Positions 17,791 to 26,418 of a stretch of DNA of 32,756 bases are shown here, piece after piece. The translations under genes and the position numbers were made by a program. How positions within the stretch are numbered: position 1 is the first letter of the stretch; each line of letters begins with the position of its first letter. Below the pieces are notes generated by a model. The model did not search any database. It was not told the origin of the DNA and was given only the letters and a program-made list of their open reading frames with translations. The stretch spans positions 1 to 32,756 of the forward strand of contig NZ_AYMP01000048.1 of assembly GCF_000633515.1 (NCBI RefSeq). Direction: 5' to 3'. This DNA is from Morganella morganii H1r (GTDB lineage Bacteria; Pseudomonadota; Gammaproteobacteria; Enterobacterales; Enterobacteriaceae).

Positions 17791-18228
17791 ATGGCATATA
17801 AACATATTCTGGTCGCAGTCGATCTTTCGCCTGAAAGTGAAGTGCTGGTAAGCAAAGCAGTTTCTATGGCAAAACCTTACAACGCCAAAGTTTCTCTGAT
17901 CCACGTTGATGTCAATTACTCTGACTTATACACCGGACTTATCGATGTAAACCTGGGTGATATGCAGCAGCGTATTACTGAAGAAACCAGTAATTCACTG
18001 AAAAACCTGGCAAAGAACTCCGGTTATGAGATTCAGGAAATGCTCAGCGGCAGCGGTGATCTCGGCCAGGTATTAGTCGATGCCATCAGAAAATATGATA
18101 TGGATCTGGTTGTCTGCGGACACCACCAGGATTTCTGGAGCAAACTGATGTCTTCCGCCCGCCAGCTGATTAACACCGTTCATGTCGATATGTTAATTGT
18201 TCCGCTGCGGGATGATGATAACGCATAA
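17791..18228 (+). CDS. uspA: Universal stress protein A
   Basis: 145 residues, nearly identical to E. coli UspA (144) by eye. A cytosolic dimer that accumulates in growth arrest and many stresses. It starts [20 protein letters not shown] and keeps the characteristic [17 protein letters not shown] and [19 protein letters not shown] segments. It is transcribed alone, with a strong terminator 23 nt downstream. Confidence 0.98.
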   Translation: MAYKHILVAVDLSPESEVLVSKAVSMAKPYNAKVSLIHVDVNYSDLYTGLIDVNLGDMQQRITEETSNSLKNLAKNSGYEIQEMLSGSGDLGQVLVDAIRKYDMDLVVCGHHQDFWSKLMSSARQLINTVHVDMLIVPLRDDDNA

Positions 18229-18251
18229 TCCTCTGCTGAAAAATTATTCAT

Positions 18252-18281
18252 ATAAAATGCCTGCTTATGCAGGCATTTTAT
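18252..18281 (+). terminator. Intrinsic terminator of uspA
   Basis: ATAAAATGCCTGC and GCAGGCATTTTAT form a 13-bp perfect stem around TTAT, with the T-rich end serving as the release tract. Confidence 0.92.
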
Positions 18282-18595
18282 TTGGCTGAAAATGCGGCTG
18301 CCGGATCCGCCAAAAAGGCCGTCAACGAATTTTTTTTGTTATATATGAAAAAAACAGCTTGAAAACAGGATATAAACAAGAGATAAATTCAAGTGGTAAA
18401 TGCAAACACATCTCACATTATTAGAAAAATAAAACAAAAATGTCCGGGATACCTCACAAAGTAACGTAACCCGATATCATTTGTGTCACAGATATGACGT
18501 ACGCGAAAATGTTCCGGAGAACCTGCCCCGGGAGATGAGTGCGGCCTGCATAACTATTGCATGAATGAGAAGGGCATGACAGACAGGAAATCAAC
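18282..18595 (+). promoter_or_regulatory. gdhA upstream region
   Basis: About 314 bp without a gene. The first half is AT-rich (runs of T at 18331-18339 and of A near 18345-18352). I could not fix a promoter; a TATCAT hexamer near 18475 is one -10 candidate. AGGAAA lies 8 nt before the gdhA ATG. Confidence 0.3.
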
Positions 18596-19936
18596 ATGAG
18601 TAACTTTATCTCTTTGGAAACGTTTCTGGAAAATGTTCAGCGCCGTGACCCGTCACAGCCGGAATTCCTCCAGGCGGTGCGCGAAGTTTTCTCCACACTA
18701 TGGCCATTCCTTGAAAAAAATTCGCAGTACCGCGATCAGAACCTGCTCGCCCGCTTTGTTGAGCCGGAGCGTGTGATTCAGTTCCGCGTGACCTGGGTTG
18801 ATGATCAGGGTCAGGTGCAGGTAAACCGCGCATGGCGTGTGCAGTTCAGCTCCGCTATCGGCCCGTTCAAAGGCGGCATGCGCTTCCATCCGTCCGTAAA
18901 CCTCTCCATCCTCAAATTCCTCGGCTTTGAGCAGACACTGAAAAATGCCCTGACCACACTGCCGATGGGCGGCGGGAAAGGCGGCTCTGACTTTGATCCG
19001 AAAGGCAAAAGCCAGGGCGAAGTGATGCGTTTCTGCCAGGCGCTGATGACCGAGCTGTACCGCCATCTGGGCGCAGATACGGATGTCCCTGCGGGTGATA
19101 TCGGTGTCGGCGGCCGTGAAGTCGGCTACATGGCGGGGATGATGAAAAAATTGTCCAATAACACCGCCTGTGTGTTTACCGGCAAAGGCCTCTCCTTCGG
19201 CGGCAGTCTGATCCGTCCGGAAGCCACCGGTTACGGGCTGGTTTACTTCACTCAGGCCATGCTGGAACGTCACGGAATGAGCTTCGACGGTATGCGTGTT
19301 GCGGTTTCCGGCTCCGGTAACGTGGCGCAGTACACCATCGAAAAATGCCTGTCACTGGGTGCGAAAGTGGTCACCGCATCTGACTCCTCCGGTACCGTGG
19401 TTGACGAAGATGGCTTCACCGCCGAAAAACTGGCGCGTCTGACTGAAATTAAAGACCGTTACGGCCGTGTGGAAGAGTATGCGAAAGAGTTCGGCCTGGT
19501 GTATCTGAAAGATCAGACCCCGTGGGCTGTTCCGGTGGATATCGCTCTGCCGTGCGCCACTCAGAATGAACTGGATCTGGCAGATGCGGAAGTGCTGATC
19601 AAAAACGGCGTTAAAGCGGTGGCGGAAGGCGCAAACATGCCGACCACTATCCCGGCAACCGATGCCTTCCTGGCGGCAAATGTCCTGTTTGCACCGGGCA
19701 AAGCCGCGAATGCGGGCGGTGTGGCAACATCCGGCCTGGAAATGTCACAGAACTCTGTCCGTCTCGGCTGGAAACGTGAAGTGGTGGATGAGCGTCTGCA
19801 TCACATCATGCTGGATATCCACAATGCATGCGTTGAGTACGGCAGTGAGGAAAAACAGACCAACTATGTGCAGGGTGCGAATATCGCCGGCTTCGTGAAA
19901 GTCGCTGATGCCATGCTGGCGCAGGGTGTGCTGTAA
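18596..19936 (+). CDS. gdhA: NADP-specific glutamate dehydrogenase
   Basis: 446 residues (E. coli 447). It aminates 2-oxoglutarate with ammonium and NADPH to give glutamate; soluble hexamer. The substrate-binding lysine lies in GPFKGGMRFHPS (Lys92) and the catalytic Lys128 in LPMGGGKGGSDFDPKGKS. The nucleotide-binding turn is GSGNVAQY from residue 239. The residue pattern after the Rossmann turn (ASDSSGTV) fits NADP preference. In E. coli gdhA lies elsewhere, and the uspA-rsmJ interval holds a peptide transporter gene instead, so this position marks a rearrangement relative to E. coli. Confidence 0.97.
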   Translation: MSNFISLETFLENVQRRDPSQPEFLQAVREVFSTLWPFLEKNSQYRDQNLLARFVEPERVIQFRVTWVDDQGQVQVNRAWRVQFSSAIGPFKGGMRFHPSVNLSILKFLGFEQTLKNALTTLPMGGGKGGSDFDPKGKSQGEVMRFCQALMTELYRHLGADTDVPAGDIGVGGREVGYMAGMMKKLSNNTACVFTGKGLSFGGSLIRPEATGYGLVYFTQAMLERHGMSFDGMRVAVSGSGNVAQYTIEKCLSLGAKVVTASDSSGTVVDEDGFTAEKLARLTEIKDRYGRVEEYAKEFGLVYLKDQTPWAVPVDIALPCATQNELDLADAEVLIKNGVKAVAEGANMPTTIPATDAFLAANVLFAPGKAANAGGVATSGLEMSQNSVRLGWKREVVDERLHHIMLDIHNACVEYGSEEKQTNYVQGANIAGFVKVADAMLAQGVL

Positions 19937-19970
19937 GTCTGTAAACTGTTACTGAAAAACGTCACAGTGC

Positions 19971-20015
19971 CGAAGGGGGTATGACAAGCGGGAAGTCTCA
20001 CTTGTTGCCCCTTCG
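19971..20015. terminator. Structured hairpin between convergent gdhA and rsmJ
   Basis: CGAAGGGG (19971-19978) pairs with CCCCTTCG (20008-20015), and inside it ACAAG (19984-19988) pairs with CTTGT (20001-20005). No clean T run follows on the plus strand until CCCCTTTTC at 20036-20044. It is probably a terminator or mRNA-end structure for one or both genes. Confidence 0.5.
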
Positions 20016-20059
20016 CGAAACGGGAACTGCCCTGTCCCCTTTTCAGATATTATTCAGTG

Positions 20060-20818
20060 TTATCCCTTTGCTTTCACGCAGGGATAAATATCAAAACGAT
20101 GATTTTTGGTTTCAATCGCTGCTGCGGCTTTCTGCCCGGCTAACGGCTCCGCATAATCCGGACGTTTCACCACCACACGGCGGGTTGCCAGCGCCAGCGC
20201 AGGCGCCAGCAGACGATCGGCATCCTCATCCGCGCCCACCAGCGACTGAAACACCCGCATTTCTTTCTTCACCAGCGCGCTTTTCTGCCGGTGCGGATAC
20301 ATCGGGTCGAGATAGACCACGTCCGGCGGTGGTGTGATGTCCGCCAGTGCCTCAATCCCGGACGCATGGATAAGGATCATCCTCTCCTGCATCCATTCCC
20401 CTATTTCACTGTCCCGGTAAGCCCGCTGCAAACCATCATCCAGCAGTGCCGCAACGACCGGATGACGCTCAATCATCCGCACATGACAGCCCAGCGAGGC
20501 CAGCACAAAAGCATCACGCCCGAGACCGGCTGTCGCGTCCACCACTGACGGCAGATAGGATTTTTTTATCCCGGCAGCCTTTGCCACCGCTTCACCGCGT
20601 CCGCCACCGAAACGGCGGCGGTGAGCCATCGTTCCCCCGGCAAAATCCACACGGATCCCGCCGAGTTTCGGTTCATCACACTTGCGCAGCTCCAGCCCTT
20701 CCGCCGTCAGCACCAGCGCCATCGGCGCGGTATCATCATGCTCCAGGCCCCACCGCGCCGCCAATACATCAAGGGCGCAGCTGTCTGCGCCCTGTTCACA
20801 CTGTAAACGAATCTTCAC
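20060..20818 (-). CDS. rsmJ: 16S rRNA (guanine-1516-N2)-methyltransferase
   Basis: 252 residues (E. coli 250). SAM-dependent enzyme that methylates G1516 of 16S rRNA. The SAM-binding motif [17 protein letters not shown] starts near residue 97. The catalytic-loop segment [21 protein letters not shown] and the C-terminal [14 protein letters not shown] match the family. It starts 3 nt after the prlC stop, so the two are co-transcribed, as in E. coli. Confidence 0.97.
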   Translation of the reverse strand: MKIRLQCEQGADSCALDVLAARWGLEHDDTAPMALVLTAEGLELRKCDEPKLGGIRVDFAGGTMAHRRRFGGGRGEAVAKAAGIKKSYLPSVVDATAGLGRDAFVLASLGCHVRMIERHPVVAALLDDGLQRAYRDSEIGEWMQERMILIHASGIEALADITPPPDVVYLDPMYPHRQKSALVKKEMRVFQSLVGADEDADRLLAPALALATRRVVVKRPDYAEPLAGQKAAAAIETKNHRFDIYPCVKAKG

Positions 20819-20821
20819 GTA

Positions 20822-22870
20822 TTACCCGTTGATTCCGTAGCCTTTTAACATCGCATCCAGTTCCGGCTTACGGCCGCGGAAGCGCTCAAACAGGACCATC
20901 GGCTCTTCCGAGCCACCCCGGCTGAGAATATTATCCAGGAAGGACTGACCGGTGACCGGGTTGAAGATACCTTCCTCGCTGAAGCGGGAGAATGCATCCG
21001 CCGCCAGCACATCGGCCCACAGATAGCTGTAGTAACCGGCTGCATAACCACCGGCAAAGATATGACTGAACGCATGCGGGAAGCGGTTCCACGGCGCGGC
21101 AGGCACCACAGAGACTTTCTCTTTCACAGACAGTAAGGTCGGCATGACCTGCGCGCCGGTTGCCGGGTCATATTCCGCATGCAGGCGGAAATCAAACAGC
21201 CCGAACTCCAGCTGACGCAGAATAAACATCGCAGACTGATAATTTTTCGCTGCCAGCATATTGTCGAGCAGTGACTGCGGCAGCGGCTCGCCGGTTTCAT
21301 AATGACCGGAGATAAAGGCCAGTGCCTCAGGCTCCCAGCACCAGTTTTCCATAAACTGGCTCGGCAGTTCGACCGCATCCCACGGCACACCATTGATGCC
21401 GGAAACATCCGCCACATCAATCTGTGTCAGCATATGATGCAGGCCGTGTCCGAACTCATGGAACAGAGTCAGCACTTCATCATGGGTAAACAGCGCCGGT
21501 TTACCGCCGACCGGTTTGTTAAAGTTACAGGTCAGATACGCAACCGGTTTTTGCAGGGAATTATCTTTGTGGCGCATACGGCCGATGCAGTCATCCATCC
21601 ACGCCCCGCCGCGTTTATGCTCACGGGCATACAGATCCAGATAGAAGCTGCCGCGTAACTCACCGTTCTTATCAAATAAATCAAAGAAACGAACATCCGG
21701 ATGCCAGGTTTCCACCCCGAAACGCTCTTTGGCGGTGATCCCGTAGATCCGGCGGATCACTTCAAACAACCCGCTGATCGCTTTTTCTTCCGGGAAGTAC
21801 GGACGCAGCTGCTCATCACTGACCGAGAACAGATGCTGTTTTTGCTTATCCGCAAAATAGGCCATATCCCACGGCTCGAGTTTATCAACGCCGTAATGTT
21901 CTTTGGCAAACGCTGCCAGCTGAGCCACTTCCTGCTCACCCTGATGATGGGCGCGCTCCGCCAGGTCATTCAGGAAATCCAGCACCTGCTGCGGGTTTTC
22001 CGCCATTTTGGTGGCGAGGGATTTTTCCGCGTAGTTTTTAAAGCCGAGTAACTGTGCCAGTTCATGACGCAGCGCTAAAATCTCCGCCATCACACTGCTG
22101 TTATCCCACTTACCACCGTTCGGTCCCAGCTCGGAAGCACGGGTGCCGTAGGCTTCGCTCATTTCTTTGCGCAGCTCGCGGTTATCAGCGTAAGTCATTA
22201 CCGGCAGATAGCTCGGCATATCCAGGGTAAACAGCCAGCCTTTCTCACCTTTGGACTCCGCCAGTGCCTGTGCAGCCGCAACCGCACTCTCCGGCAGACC
22301 GGCCAGCATGCTTTCATCGGTAATCAGTTTGCTCCAGCCCATGGTGGCATCCAGCACATTATTGCCGAACAACGACCCCAGCTCAGACAGACGGGCTGAA
22401 ATCTCGCCGTAGCGTTTTTGTTTCTCCGGTGACAGACCAATACCGGATAACTCAAAATCACGCAGTGAATTTTCCACGGATTTACGCTGTGCCTGAGACA
22501 GTGACGCAAACGCCGGGCTGTTTTTCAGTGATTTATAGGCGTTATACAGCCCTTCATGCTGCCCCATCCAGGTGCTGAATTCAGACAGCAGCGGCAGACA
22601 CTGCTCATAAGCTTCGCGCAGTTCAGGGCTGTTTTTGACAGAATTCAGATGACCAACCGGCGACCAGACACGGGATAATTTATCCCCGGCTTCCGCCAGC
22701 GGGACACACACATTTTCCCATGTAAAATCAGGTGCATGACTCACCACCTGCTCTACCGTCTGACGATAATTATCCAGCGTTTCTTTCACCGCAGGCACAA
22801 TACATTCCGGATTGATGGCAGAAAATGCCGGTAACTGATTCTGGGTCGGGGTAAGCAAAGGGTTCATCAT
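20822..22870 (-). CDS. prlC: Oligopeptidase A (M3 metallopeptidase)
   Basis: 682 residues (E. coli 680). Cytosolic zinc oligopeptidase that degrades short peptides, including signal-peptide fragments. The zinc motif HEFGH is at residues 471-475, in a stretch otherwise matching E. coli (HDEVLTLFHEFGHGLHHML). The frame is open to 22921, but AGGA lies 6 nt before the ATG at 22870 and MMNPLLTP aligns with E. coli MTNPLLTP, so I use that start. First gene of prlC-rsmJ, behind a sigma-32-type promoter. Confidence 0.97.
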   Translation of the reverse strand: MMNPLLTPTQNQLPAFSAINPECIVPAVKETLDNYRQTVEQVVSHAPDFTWENVCVPLAEAGDKLSRVWSPVGHLNSVKNSPELREAYEQCLPLLSEFSTWMGQHEGLYNAYKSLKNSPAFASLSQAQRKSVENSLRDFELSGIGLSPEKQKRYGEISARLSELGSLFGNNVLDATMGWSKLITDESMLAGLPESAVAAAQALAESKGEKGWLFTLDMPSYLPVMTYADNRELRKEMSEAYGTRASELGPNGGKWDNSSVMAEILALRHELAQLLGFKNYAEKSLATKMAENPQQVLDFLNDLAERAHHQGEQEVAQLAAFAKEHYGVDKLEPWDMAYFADKQKQHLFSVSDEQLRPYFPEEKAISGLFEVIRRIYGITAKERFGVETWHPDVRFFDLFDKNGELRGSFYLDLYAREHKRGGAWMDDCIGRMRHKDNSLQKPVAYLTCNFNKPVGGKPALFTHDEVLTLFHEFGHGLHHMLTQIDVADVSGINGVPWDAVELPSQFMENWCWEPEALAFISGHYETGEPLPQSLLDNMLAAKNYQSAMFILRQLEFGLFDFRLHAEYDPATGAQVMPTLLSVKEKVSVVPAAPWNRFPHAFSHIFAGGYAAGYYSYLWADVLAADAFSRFSEEGIFNPVTGQSFLDNILSRGGSEEPMVLFERFRGRKPELDAMLKGYGING

Positions 22871-22948
22871 AAACCATCCTGTTGGCTGCTGGTGCACGTC
22901 CGCCACGGCGCACATACACATGAAAAATGAAAATCGAAACTCTCTATA

Positions 22949-22977
22949 AGATGGGGATACACCGCGGCAAGTTCAAT
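22949..22977 (-). promoter_or_regulatory. Sigma-32 (heat shock) promoter of prlC-rsmJ
   Basis: Minus-strand reading gives ATTGAA (22977-22972), a 15-nt spacer, then CCCCATCT (22956-22949). The -10 block is an exact match to the sigma-32 form CCCCATNT, and the -35 keeps TTGAA. E. coli prlC is a heat-shock gene, which supports the call. The start point would fall about 70 nt before prlC. Confidence 0.75.
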
Positions 22978-23090
22978 GATTTTTAGTGTTATTATGCTGA
23001 TTAAAAATCATTCCCGTAAAAAATCGCATGATACTGATGTACCTCAAAGGAAAAAACACAAGAGAACTTTTGAATCCCTGCCGGAAAGCG

Positions 23091-23096
23091 TATACT
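23091..23096 (+). promoter_or_regulatory. -10 element of selC
   Basis: TATACT at 23091-23096 places a start point about 8-10 nt before the tRNA 5' end. Upstream, TTTTGA at 23068-23073 is at 17-nt spacing but is a poor -35 match. Confidence 0.5.
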
Positions 23097-23111
23097 GTGC
23101 AACCTCAAAAC

Positions 23112-23206
23112 GGAAGATCATCGTCCCCGGTGGGGCGGCCGGACTTCAAATCCGGTTGGGGCCGCCAGCGGTCCCGGGCAGGTTCGACTCCTGTGATCTT
23201 CCGCCA
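23112..23206 (+). tRNA. selC: tRNA-Sec (UCA)
   Basis: 95 nt, the exact length of E. coli selC, and nearly the same sequence. The acceptor arm GGAAGATC pairs with GATCTTCC in the 8-bp form typical of tRNA-Sec. The anticodon TCA lies at 23146-23148 in the CTTCAAA loop. A long variable arm (GGGGCCGCC...) and T arm (GGTTCGACTCC) follow, and the gene ends GCCA. It reads UGA as selenocysteine with SelB. The 3' end is a common island integration site; an integrase starts 164 nt downstream. Confidence 0.98.
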
Positions 23207-23369
23207 CTCAAGTTCAATACAACTCCACAAAGCTCAACTAATCCCTTATAATACCAGCTATTAATACATTCCTCAGTCTCCTGAGGTCAACTTAGGTCAA
23301 TCCCAATCAATCTGTTTGTTGGGGCTTATATGGGGGCTTGAAAAAATAGGTGAAAATTAGGAGCCCCCA
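23207..23369 (+). promoter_or_regulatory. Island left end: selC-int junction and int leader
   Basis: The short gap between selC and the integrase marks the shift to AT-rich island DNA. It contains two AGGTCAA copies in direct orientation 11 bp apart (23284-23290 and 23295-23301), possible integrase or excisionase arm sites. It also holds an inverted repeat TGGGGGCT/AGCCCCCA (23331-23338 with 23362-23369) that would bury the int ribosome-binding site. An attachment site in the selC 3' end is inferred; its partner is not in the window. Confidence 0.5.
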
Positions 23370-24575
23370 ATGACGTTAACAGCGCGTCAAATCGAAGCAG
23401 CAAAGCCTAAGGAGAAACCATATCGATTGTTTGATGGTAATGGTCTCTACCTTGAAGTTACAGTTAAAGGTTCGCGCTATTGGCGAATGAAATATCGTTT
23501 TATGGGGAAAGAGAAGAAGCTCTCTTTTGGGACTTACCCAACAGTCACTCTTGCTGAAGCTCGCGAAATGAGAAATCAAGCCAGAAAAGTATTAGCTGCT
23601 GGTGATGACCCGAGCCAAATCAAAAAAGAAGAGAAGGCGATTCAAAAGCTCAGTACAGGGAATACGTTTGAAGCTATTGCCCGTGAATGGCATAAGTCTA
23701 AAGCAGATCGCTGGTCACTACGTTATCGTGATGAAATTATCGATACCTTTGAAAAAGATATCTTTCCTTATATAGGTAAACGCCCGATAGCTGAAATTAA
23801 GCCCCTAGAGCTGCTGGAAACCCTGCGAAAAATGGAAAAGCGCGGAGCTTTAGAAAAGATGCGCAAAGTCCGCCAGCGTTGTGGTGAGGTCTATAGATAC
23901 GCAATCATTACGGGGAGAGCTGAATATAACCCTGCACCGGATCTGGCTTCAGCGCTTACCCCTCCGAAGAAACAACATTTCCCATTCTTAACCGCTGAAG
24001 AACTACCTTATTTTCTGAAGGATTTAGCAGGGTATACAGGCAGCGTGATCACCAAAACGGCAACTAAAATTATTCTGCTGACAGCGGTTCGGACGCAAGA
24101 ACTCCGCTTTGCTCGTTGGCAGGATATTGATTTAGAAAAAGGCATCTGGGAGATCCCTGCTGAAGTGATGAAAATGAAACGCCCACATGTTGTGCCGTTA
24201 TCAAAACAGGTGATAGAGTTATTTAATTCACTTAAGCCACTATCAGGGCATTATGAGCTAGTCTTTATAGGCCGTAACGACCATAGGAAGCCGATCAGCA
24301 AGGAAAGCATTAATCAGGTTATTGAGCTGTTGGGGTATAAAGGAAGGCTGACAGGACATGGCTTTCGCCATGCGATGAGCACGATTTTGCATGAGAAGGG
24401 ATATAATTCCGCATGGATTGAAACCCAGCTCGCACATATCGACAAAAACGCGATCCGTGGCACGTATAATCACGCTCAGTATATGGATGGGCGCAGGGAA
24501 ATGATGCAGTGGTATGCAGATTACATGGATGAGTTGGAAGGGAGTTTGGATAATGTGGTGAGTGTGAATTTTTAA
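23370..24575 (+). CDS. P4-type tyrosine integrase (selC-associated island integrase)
   Basis: 401 residues. An N-terminal DUF4102-like arm-binding domain (RLFDGNGLYLEVTVKGSRYW, then FGTYPTVTLAEAR) is followed by a core-binding region and a catalytic domain. Catalytic residues are visible: Arg in TAVRTQELRFARW, His and Arg in GHGFRHAMS, and a late His (QLAHIDKNAIRGTYNH) with the tyrosine nucleophile in that last stretch. It is intact, and directed away from selC, the normal layout for P4-like islands. AGGAG lies 6 nt before the ATG but within a possible hairpin. It faces the RT gene across a shared terminator. Base composition is more AT-rich than the core genes. Confidence 0.93.
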   Translation: MTLTARQIEAAKPKEKPYRLFDGNGLYLEVTVKGSRYWRMKYRFMGKEKKLSFGTYPTVTLAEAREMRNQARKVLAAGDDPSQIKKEEKAIQKLSTGNTFEAIAREWHKSKADRWSLRYRDEIIDTFEKDIFPYIGKRPIAEIKPLELLETLRKMEKRGALEKMRKVRQRCGEVYRYAIITGRAEYNPAPDLASALTPPKKQHFPFLTAEELPYFLKDLAGYTGSVITKTATKIILLTAVRTQELRFARWQDIDLEKGIWEIPAEVMKMKRPHVVPLSKQVIELFNSLKPLSGHYELVFIGRNDHRKPISKESINQVIELLGYKGRLTGHGFRHAMSTILHEKGYNSAWIETQLAHIDKNAIRGTYNHAQYMDGRREMMQWYADYMDELEGSLDNVVSVNF

Positions 24576-24579
24576 TGCT

Positions 24580-24620
24580 AAATAGCCATCTTTATGTCTA
24601 TATGTAAGGATGGCTATTTT
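24580..24620. terminator. Bidirectional terminator between integrase and RT
   Basis: AAATAGCCATC (24580-24590) pairs with GATGGCTATTT (24609-24619). T-rich tracts on both sides suit termination in both directions. The RT stop codon lies at the edge of the stem. Confidence 0.75.
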
Positions 24621-26133
24621 AAGCTGTATCTATAATCCATTTAATAATCCATCTATCTAATTCTTCTGGAGTATTTTTTTCTATATTTCTAAGCCAGTTA
24701 TCACGCTCATCTTTTGGAAGTATCCTTGTTGACCTTAATATAGCGCGTTTTCCTTTTTCACCAACATAAAATACTTTATTTTTATTATCCCTTACCCATG
24801 AAACATTTTTTGAGGTTATAGCAGCTAAGGATTGATGCTCGACAAAATCGCTCAGAGTTATAAATTTTCGTATTTCTGGAAACTGAAGTAGGATTTCGTT
24901 TCCAGAGAAAAACCACTCTACCCAGTATCGAACCAAACTTTGATTTATAGATGCAGCAGATATTATAGAAATGAATTTTGTTCGATTTTGTTTTATCCAT
25001 TTACTATTTGACAAGGCCTTAAAATAAAGAATGACATCATTTATGACTGGTGAAAAAAAATCAAAATTTTCAAAAATTATATTGGCAATAAATTCAATAC
25101 GATTTACTTTAGCTTTTCTAATCAATGCCCTTGCGAGGCCTAGATCAATAACATCTCGTTTTAAAAGTTGTTCTGCGATATGCGTGAGATGCCCCTCTAA
25201 ATCAGGCTTCTCTCCGATAACTACCTCCTCATATTCAATCGTTCCAGAGTATGGATTAAATATTTCAAGAGTTTCGAATATTTCAACCTTCTCCATTTCA
25301 TATTGATTATGAAGCACACTTTCAACATATTTTTCTGTTTCTTGTATAAAAGTTTTGTCTGATGCCAGTGTAAGTCTATGATTTTCATGTAAATATAATG
25401 TGGTTTTTTCGAGTATTTTTTCAAGTTCCTCTCTGGAATCAGAAAATATTCTTATATCATCTACATATCTGGTATGCTCCACTCCAAAATTTGTAATATA
25501 CTCATCTATATCTATTAACACAGCCTCTGACATTATTATGCTGGCTGCTGGGCCAACGGGGACTCCTTTAGATGCTTTATCATTTAAGGATGATATAAAC
25601 CGTTCGGTATCATCTGCAATATCTTTTAAATCTGAATCAGCACGTTCAATTGCATTATTAAGTCTGTGCAAATAAATTTGATTATAAAAATCAGTTATAT
25701 CGGTTACTAGTATGTACTGATATCGATCTGATAGATTTTCGATCATGTCAGTAAATATCTTGAAGCCGGAGTTCTTCTCAAAAAACACACCTTCATCAAC
25801 AGTAAATCTATATGAACATGCAATACGTTTATTTGCTCTAACTTGTTCAATTTTCTCGGCTATTAGGTATGCCAATGCAGTATAAATTATTGTATCTAGA
25901 GGCTCGAGTTGATGGACTATTCTATAGCTTCCCGAGGGTTTTTTGGACGCCATTGTTAATGGATGTTTAGTTCTAAGTTTCCCAACGTTACTCCCTAATA
26001 AGTACTTCTTAACATCATCCCAACAATGCCAAATGGCTTCGAATTCAAAACCTTTTGGAAAAAAATCTGAATCGTAATAATATTCAATATGCTTTTTAGC
26101 AAATTCGATGGAATGTTCTGTAAGTTTACTCAT
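24619..26133 (-). CDS. Abi/unknown-group (DRT-like) reverse transcriptase
   Basis: 504 residues. RT motifs in order: KKPSGSYRIVHQLEPLD (64-80), catalytic VTDITDFY (Asp145), GVPVGPAAS (190-198) and YVDD (223-226). The C-terminal half (about 310-504) is all-helical, ending PKDERDNWL...ELDRWIIKW, like the helical-repeat domain of Abi and defence-associated RTs. It lacks the NAxxH and VTG motifs of retron RTs and any maturase or endonuclease domain of group II introns. Known relatives (AbiK, Abi-P2, DRT families) block phages by synthesising DNA, some using an adjacent ncRNA. I cannot assign the DRT subtype. The Shine-Dalgarno is weak. It is AT-rich and lies in a defence island; defence is inferred, not shown. 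Confidence 0.85.
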   Translation of the reverse strand: MSKLTEHSIEFAKKHIEYYYDSDFFPKGFEFEAIWHCWDDVKKYLLGSNVGKLRTKHPLTMASKKPSGSYRIVHQLEPLDTIIYTALAYLIAEKIEQVRANKRIACSYRFTVDEGVFFEKNSGFKIFTDMIENLSDRYQYILVTDITDFYNQIYLHRLNNAIERADSDLKDIADDTERFISSLNDKASKGVPVGPAASIIMSEAVLIDIDEYITNFGVEHTRYVDDIRIFSDSREELEKILEKTTLYLHENHRLTLASDKTFIQETEKYVESVLHNQYEMEKVEIFETLEIFNPYSGTIEYEEVVIGEKPDLEGHLTHIAEQLLKRDVIDLGLARALIRKAKVNRIEFIANIIFENFDFFSPVINDVILYFKALSNSKWIKQNRTKFISIISAASINQSLVRYWVEWFFSGNEILLQFPEIRKFITLSDFVEHQSLAAITSKNVSWVRDNKNKVFYVGEKGKRAILRSTRILPKDERDNWLRNIEKNTPEELDRWIIKWIIDTA

Positions 26134-26381
26134 AGTTTATAGATGCTTATAATCCTGATTGCGTAGAGAGGTTAACATTTACGATATTTAATATAAAGAA
26201 CACTAGCTTGGTTTTTGACAAGTTACAATGTTAGCGAAAATATGGAAAAAGTTATCTGTTTTTTTGCAATACCAGCTAGCACTTCATAATAGAATATTTG
26301 TAAACAAAATGTTTATCATTGACGTAATACTGCCCGTCAGAATGAATTTTTTTAGCTCCAGCTTGAAGATAAAATTAATCA
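26134..26381 (-). other. Non-coding stretch upstream of the RT; possible ncRNA locus
   Basis: 248 bp between the RT start and the hairpin ending the WYL gene contain no credible gene. On the minus strand an RT promoter candidate has TTGTCA (26221-26216), an 18-nt spacer and TTTATA (26197-26192). The upstream 160 nt hold short stems: TAAACA/TGTTTA around 26301-26315, TGACG/CGTCA near 26319-26339, and AGCT/AGCT near 26354-26364. Several DRT systems carry a template ncRNA here, so the position is suggestive, but no conserved fold was identified. Confidence 0.35.
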
Positions 26382-26416
26382 ATAATGACCTTTGGGATAT
26401 CCCCAAAGGTCATTAT
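26382..26416. terminator. Strong hairpin downstream of the WYL regulator
   Basis: A 15-bp perfect stem (26382-26396 with 26402-26416; arm begins ATAATGACCTTTGGG) has a 5-nt loop and starts 3 nt past the WYL stop codon. The minus-strand 3' side is T-rich but not a clean run. It should insulate the RT region from WYL transcription. Confidence 0.75.
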
Positions 26417-26418
26417 CA

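Noticed and set aside
20291-20832. Several long plus-strand frames opposite rsmJ
   Set aside because: These are antisense shadows of the GC-rich rsmJ gene, Pro/His/Arg-rich and without family resemblance.
24619-26381. Retron (RT plus msr-msd)
   Set aside because: The RT is too long and lacks the NAxxH and VTG motifs. No clear pair of inverted repeats a1/a2 with a long msd stem was seen upstream.
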